Source: Clostridiales bacterium UBA6388 (GTDB lineage Bacteria; Bacillota; Clostridia; Oscillospirales; Oscillospiraceae). Taken from it: a DNA stretch of 9,771 nt. Shown here piece after piece: positions 6,848-9,771 of this stretch. The position numbers and the translations under genes were made by a program. The notes under the pieces are model-generated. The model was not told the origin of the DNA. It saw nothing but the letters and a program-made list of their open reading frames with translations, and did no database searches. The stretch lies in contig DJQK01000101.1 of NCBI GenBank assembly GCA_002437575.1, forward strand, positions 1-9,771, in the 5' to 3' direction. The first letter of the stretch is position 1; every line of letters starts with the position of its first letter.

Positions 6848-7114
6848 TTACTTACGCAGGCCGAGCTTTGCGACGATCGCACGATAGCGGTTGATGTCCT
6901 TCTTGGCAAGATAGTCCAGAAGGCTTCTGCGCTTACCGACCATCATCAGAAGGCCGCGGCGGGAATGGTTGTCGTGCTTGTGGACGCGAAGGTGCTCGGT
7001 GAGCTCGTTGATCCTGGAGGTCAGAACAGCGATCTGGACCTCGGGAGAACCGGTGTCGCCGGGATGGGTCGCGTACTGCTCGATGATAGCAGTCTTTTCT
7101 TCTTTGCGCATCAT
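6848..7114 (-). CDS. rpsO: 30S ribosomal protein S15
   Basis: An 88-residue protein beginning MMRKEEKTAII. It has the S15 signatures HPGDTGSPEVQIAVLT, LTEHLRVHKHDNHSRRGLL and RRSLLDYLAKKD, ending KLGLRK. S15 binds the central domain of 16S rRNA early in 30S assembly. Length and motifs match the family (E. coli 89 residues). Two ATG codons stand in a row (7114 and 7111). I chose the first because AAAGGTGG ends 9 nt before it. The frame is open further upstream to 7261, but those 49 residues resemble no S15 and cover the predicted promoter region and leader. Order rpsO-pnp is widely conserved. The leader between promoter and gene is about 120 nt and can fold, so autoregulation by S15 is possible. 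Confidence 0.98.
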   Translation of the reverse strand: MMRKEEKTAIIEQYATHPGDTGSPEVQIAVLTSRINELTEHLRVHKHDNHSRRGLLMMVGKRRSLLDYLAKKDINRYRAIVAKLGLRK

Positions 7115-7240
7115 AATGTGTTTCCACCTTTCAAAATATTTCCCGGTGTCTAAGCTGTGGGTATGGTAGGACTGCCCGTGTAAAACCAGGCTTTGTCCCG
7201 CAGCTGAGGCATGGGCCAGGCGCATTGCGCCAGCGTATTT

Positions 7241-7269
7241 AGAATACCACAATGCCGCCAAAAAGGCAA
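7241..7269 (-). promoter_or_regulatory. Candidate sigma-A promoter of rpsO
   Basis: On the minus strand, TTGCCT (7269-7264) and TATTCT (7246-7241) are 17 nt apart, fitting the -35 and -10 boxes. Transcription would begin near 7235, giving a leader of about 120 nt. It lies just past the stop of the CDF gene (7303), and no clear terminator separates the two, so some readthrough from the CDF gene is possible. Confidence 0.6.
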
Positions 7270-7302
7270 GCGTTTTTTCGATCGAAACGTCCGAAAGTTT
7301 GC

Positions 7303-8490
7303 TTATTCTTCGCCGCAGGGCTCGTTGAAGGACTGGCTGTCGAACGTGATGACCGCGTGATACTGCCGCCCATCGTTTTGAAGCCCGCGCTCGACCGCCT
7401 CCCGGAGTGCCTGCTTCCGATCCTGCATTGAAAACGGCACGACGAGGTCAAAAATAACGTTCGTGTGCTTTTTCCCGCGCACCATGCGAAAATCGTGCAC
7501 CGTGAGCCGTTCGTCGATCGCACGCAGGATCTGTTCTACCTGCAATTTTACCGCGCGCAGCTCTTCGTCGTCCGTGACGATGGGGTCATGGTGGATGACG
7601 AGGTCGACGCCGAGCGTTTTTCGGACCTTCCGCTCGAGTTCATCGATGATCTCGTGCGCGTCGAGAACATCCTCGCGATAGTCCATTTCAACGTGGACGC
7701 TGGCAAAGCGCCTTCCGGGGCCGTAGTCGTGGATCATCAGATCATGCACGCCGAGGACCTTTTCGTTTTCGCGCAGCTCGTGCGTGATGGAAGCCACCAG
7801 CGATTCATCCGGTGCTTTTCCGAGAAGCGGGTCGATCGTGTCCTTTGCGATGCCCACGCCGGACCATAGAATAAAGCCCGCCACGCCGAGTCCCGCCCAG
7901 CCGTCGATCATCGCGCCGCAGAGCTTTCCCACGACGCACGAGACCAGCACTGCGCCGGTCGCGATCACATCGTTGCGGCTGTCTGCCGCGGCGGCCTTGA
8001 GTGCAGCGGAGTCGATGGCGGTCCCAAGTGAACGGCTGAAGCCCGCCATCCAGAGCTTAAGCAGGATCGAGCCCACGAGCACCAGCACGATGGCGATCGA
8101 AAATTCCACCGGCTCGGGGTGTACAATGCGCAAAACCGACGTTTTGGCAAGCTCTGCGCCGATGAGCAGGATGATCGCCGCCACGCAAAGCCCCGATAAA
8201 TACTCCATCCGGCTGTGACCGTAAGGGTGCTCTTCGTCTGCGGGCTTTGCGGCCATGCGGAAACCCAGAAGCGTCACGACAGAGCTCGACGCGTCCGATA
8301 AATTGTTGACAGCGTCAGCGGTAATGGATACGCTTTTGCAGAGCGTGCCGGCGGCAAGCTTCCCCGCAAACAGCAGCAGATTGCAGACGATCCCCGTCAG
8401 CCCCGCCAGCTTTCCGTAGGCCGTGCGGACGGCGGGATTTTGTGTGTCGCTGTAATGTTTGACGAACAGGCGCAGCAGAAGCTTTTTCAT
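7303..8490 (-). CDS. Cation diffusion facilitator, probable Mn-type exporter, with doubled C-terminal domain
   Basis: A 395-residue membrane protein of the CDF family, which exports divalent metals in exchange for protons. ATG 8490 follows AAAGGA by 8 nt; the frame runs further upstream to 8664, but that part crosses the promoter. Hydrophobic segments lie near residues 28-50, 68-78, 100-115, 131-150, 176-195 and 199-215. The metal-site motif is DAVNNLSD (59-66) in helix 2 and D170-SRN-D174 in helix 5. Zinc CDFs usually have H-x3-D in helix 5; D-x3-D is the pattern of manganese CDFs such as MntE/MneP, so Mn(II) is my best guess. HPYGHSRMEY (88-97) is also typical. After the usual cytoplasmic domain (about 230-305) comes about 90 more residues (310-384) that echo it: VHDFRMVRGKKHTNVIFDL beside VHDLMIHDYGPGRRFASVHV. 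That makes it longer than the common 290-300. It stands apart from the iron operon upstream, with its own promoter. Confidence 0.93.
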   Translation of the reverse strand: MKKLLLRLFVKHYSDTQNPAVRTAYGKLAGLTGIVCNLLLFAGKLAAGTLCKSVSITADAVNNLSDASSSVVTLLGFRMAAKPADEEHPYGHSRMEYLSGLCVAAIILLIGAELAKTSVLRIVHPEPVEFSIAIVLVLVGSILLKLWMAGFSRSLGTAIDSAALKAAAADSRNDVIATGAVLVSCVVGKLCGAMIDGWAGLGVAGFILWSGVGIAKDTIDPLLGKAPDESLVASITHELRENEKVLGVHDLMIHDYGPGRRFASVHVEMDYREDVLDAHEIIDELERKVRKTLGVDLVIHHDPIVTDDEELRAVKLQVEQILRAIDERLTVHDFRMVRGKKHTNVIFDLVVPFSMQDRKQALREAVERGLQNDGRQYHAVITFDSQSFNEPCGEE

Positions 8491-8504
8491 ACCAGCCATC
8501 CTTT

Positions 8505-8538
8505 CCGGCGCGTCATTTCCAAACATTATACGCGCCGG
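8505..8538. repeat. 9-bp perfect dyad across the CDF gene promoter
   Basis: CCGGCGCGT (8505-8513) and ACGCGCCGG (8530-8538) are perfect inverted copies 16 nt apart. One arm lies in the spacer, overlapping the edge of the -10 box; the other lies at or just past the expected start site. Only one arm would be in the transcript, so this suits a DNA operator better than an RNA structure. The regulator is unknown. Confidence 0.65.
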
Positions 8539-8553
8539 CCGCCCAAAACGCAA
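8525..8553 (-). promoter_or_regulatory. Sigma-A promoter of the CDF gene
   Basis: A perfect TATAAT (8530-8525 on the minus strand) is preceded by TTGCGT (8553-8548) with a 17-nt spacer. Transcription should begin near 8518, giving a leader of about 28 nt before ATG 8490. The -10 box is the strongest promoter signal in the window. Confidence 0.8.
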
Positions 8554-8605
8554 CCGTCCTGCGCGTTTTTCGTTTCCGCCCCGCCCTCCCCGACGCCGCT
8601 GTTGC

Positions 8606-8645
8606 AAAAAAGCAAACGCCCGAAGGCATTGCCTTCGGGCGTTTG
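8606..8645 (-). terminator. Strong terminator of the feo operon
   Basis: CAAACGCCCGAAGGC (8613-8627) pairs perfectly with GCCTTCGGGCGTTTG (8631-8645), a 15-bp stem with a 3-nt ATT loop. On the minus strand it is followed by GC and six T (8611-8606). It lies about 40 nt after the stop of the small Cys-rich gene and separates the iron genes from the CDF gene. Confidence 0.95.
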
Positions 8646-8686
8646 TTCGTCTGCCGCGCATCATTCCCTATGCGCATAAGACAGGT

Positions 8687-8866
8687 TTAATGTCCGCAGC
8701 CGCCATGGCACGAGCCGCGCATGGAGCAATGGCCGCAGTCACATCCGCAGGAGTTCTTCCCTTCACGCTTCTGCCGGATCAGGTATTTGATAATGGAGAT
8801 TACAATTACGAGTAAGAGGGAGGAGATCAGAATAGTTGCAAGGTTTGACATGATCCAGCTGATCAT
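8687..8866 (-). CDS. FeoB-associated Cys-rich membrane protein
   Basis: A 59-residue protein with one N-terminal membrane helix (about residues 8-30, LATILISSLLLVIVISII), a basic stretch (KYLIRQKREGK) and a C-terminal Cys/His/Gly tail with cysteines at 40, 42, 44, 47, 52 and 57, ending HGGCGH. This is the shape of the FeoB-associated Cys-rich membrane protein family (PF12669). ATG 8866 is preceded by AAAGGAG with a 10-nt gap. It follows feoB by 45 nt on the same strand, before the operon's terminator. Basic residues after the helix put the Cys-rich tail on the cytoplasmic side, where it could receive or sense incoming Fe(II). That role is inference; the family's function in Firmicutes is not firmly known to me. 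Confidence 0.92.
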   Translation of the reverse strand: MISWIMSNLATILISSLLLVIVISIIKYLIRQKREGKNSCGCDCGHCSMRGSCHGGCGH

Positions 8867-8911
8867 AATGTTCGCACTCCTTTGGATGATACTGGGTAAG
8901 AAGAATCTTGC

Positions 8912-9771
8912 TTAGACCTTGGCGGAGAGCTTGGTCGCTTCCTTGTAGGGCTTGAAGAGCATATAGCCGATAAAGCCGAGGCAGACGACAGCCGCAATGA
9001 GGCCGAGCACATTGACGTTGCCGGTGAACAGGCCGCCGAACTGGTTGATCATCAACGCGATGATGTAGGCAAAGCCGCACTGGTAGCCGATGGCGAACCA
9101 CGTCCACTTGGCGTTGTTCATTTCGCGCTTGATCGCGCCGATGGCCGCAAAGCACGGAGCGCACAGCAGGTTAAACACCAGGAACGAGTAGCCGGTGATG
9201 CCGTTGAACGCGTGTGCCAGCGCCTGATAGACGGTCTCGTCTCCGCCGCCGTAGAGGATGCCCATCGTGCCGACGATGTTCTCCTTTGCGACAAGGCCCG
9301 TGATGGACGCGACGACTGCCTGCCAGTTGCCCCAGCCAAGAGGTGCAAAGATCCAGGCGATCGCAGAGCCGACGTGGGCGAGGATGGAGTAGTCGATCTC
9401 GCTCTCGTCGAGCATACGGAACGCGCCGTCGACCCAGCCGAAGTAGGTCGTGAACCAGACAAAGATCGTAGACAGCAGGATGATCGTGCCGGCCTTCTTG
9501 ATGAACGACCAGCCGCGTTCCCACATGGAGCGAAGGACGTTGCCGACAGTCGGCCAGTGGTAAGCCGGAAGCTCCATAACAAACGGAGCCGGATCGCCGG
9601 AGAACATCTTCGTCTTCTTCAGGATGATGCCGGAGATGATGATCGCGGCCATGCCGATGAAGTACGCGGAGGTGGAGACCCAGGCGCTGCCGCCGAACAG
9701 AGCGCCCGCGATCATCGCGATGAACGGGACCTTTGCGCCGCAGGGGATAAACGTGGTGGTCATGATCGTCA
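8912..9771 (-). CDS. feoB: Ferrous iron transporter FeoB, C-terminal membrane part (5' partial)
   Basis: This is the C-terminal membrane part of FeoB. The frame continues past the right edge (codons for Ile and Thr precede the first ATG inside, at 9763), so the G-domain lies outside. Visible motifs are FIPCGAKVPF, the conserved Cys-containing end of the first Gate domain; a long Trp-rich loop (HWPTVGNVLRSMWERGWSFIK); the second Gate region WGNWQAVVASITGLVAKENIVGTM; and APCFAAIGAIKREM with its conserved cysteine. Several membrane helices are clear, the last being VLGLIAAVVCLGFIGYMLF, followed by a short basic tail. FeoB imports Fe(II) across the cytoplasmic membrane, driven or gated by its N-terminal GTPase. 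The small Cys-rich membrane protein follows 45 nt later. Any FeoA would lie upstream, outside the window. Confidence 0.97.
   Translation of the reverse strand, partial: TIMTTTFIPCGAKVPFIAMIAGALFGGSAWVSTSAYFIGMAAIIISGIILKKTKMFSGDPAPFVMELPAYHWPTVGNVLRSMWERGWSFIKKAGTIILLSTIFVWFTTYFGWVDGAFRMLDESEIDYSILAHVGSAIAWIFAPLGWGNWQAVVASITGLVAKENIVGTMGILYGGGDETVYQALAHAFNGITGYSFLVFNLLCAPCFAAIGAIKREMNNAKWTWFAIGYQCGFAYIIALMINQFGGLFTGNVNVLGLIAAVVCLGFIGYMLFKPYKEATKLSAKV

Noticed and set aside
7115..7261. 49-residue N-terminal extension of S15
   Set aside because: Not found in the S15 family, and it would read through the predicted promoter -10 region and leader; the AAAGGTGG site points to ATG 7114.
8491..8664. 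58-residue N-terminal extension of the CDF protein
   Set aside because: Arg-rich, crosses a perfect TATAAT promoter and the feo terminator; ATG 8490 has a proper ribosome-binding site.
8763..9164. 133-codon minus-strand frame across the end of feoB
   Set aside because: Out of frame with both FeoB and the Cys-rich partner and without family features.

Overview
The window reads as chromosomal DNA of a moderately GC-rich anaerobic Firmicute, most likely a clostridial gut bacterium of the Oscillospiraceae/Ruminococcaceae type. The signs are strong AGGAGG ribosome-binding sites, an SLH-anchored surface protein, FeoB paired with the small Cys-rich membrane protein typical of Firmicutes, a Cys_rich_KTR protein, and the rpsO-pnp pair. 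The lineage is inferred from gene content and composition, not from a search.

Layout. Positions 1-2171 (+) hold the 3' part of a surface protein with a von Willebrand A domain and three S-layer homology repeats; its start lies left of the window. Next (2239-3111, +) is a protein made of four zinc-ribbon repeats, closed by a clear terminator. Everything to the right is on the minus strand. Read in transcription order from the right edge, this is: feoB (truncated by the window edge), a 59-residue FeoB-associated Cys-rich membrane protein, a strong terminator, a cation diffusion facilitator with its own promoter, rpsO, pnp, a broken rolling-circle Rep gene, and a small cysteine-rich KTR protein ending in its own terminator. 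About 250 bases (3145-3390) between the two convergent blocks hold no gene I can support.

How the parts fit. feoB and its small partner form a ferrous iron uptake operon. The neighbouring CDF transporter carries manganese-type metal-site residues and probably exports a divalent metal. rpsO and pnp form the classic ribosomal protein / RNA decay pair. Between the rpsO terminator and the pnp ribosome-binding site lies a long imperfect hairpin of about 77 nt, placed where enterobacterial pnp mRNA carries its RNase III-processed leader. The rep-KTR pair directly after pnp looks like the remnant of a small mobile element. The rep frame is interrupted by an in-frame TGA at codon 41, and its ribosome-binding site sits inside a 14-bp hairpin arm.

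No tRNA, rRNA, CRISPR array or complete insertion sequence was seen. The items most worth a second look are the pnp leader hairpin, the rep remnant with its masked ribosome-binding site, the palindrome across the CDF promoter, the AT-rich patch inside the VWA gene, and the four-repeat zinc-ribbon protein.
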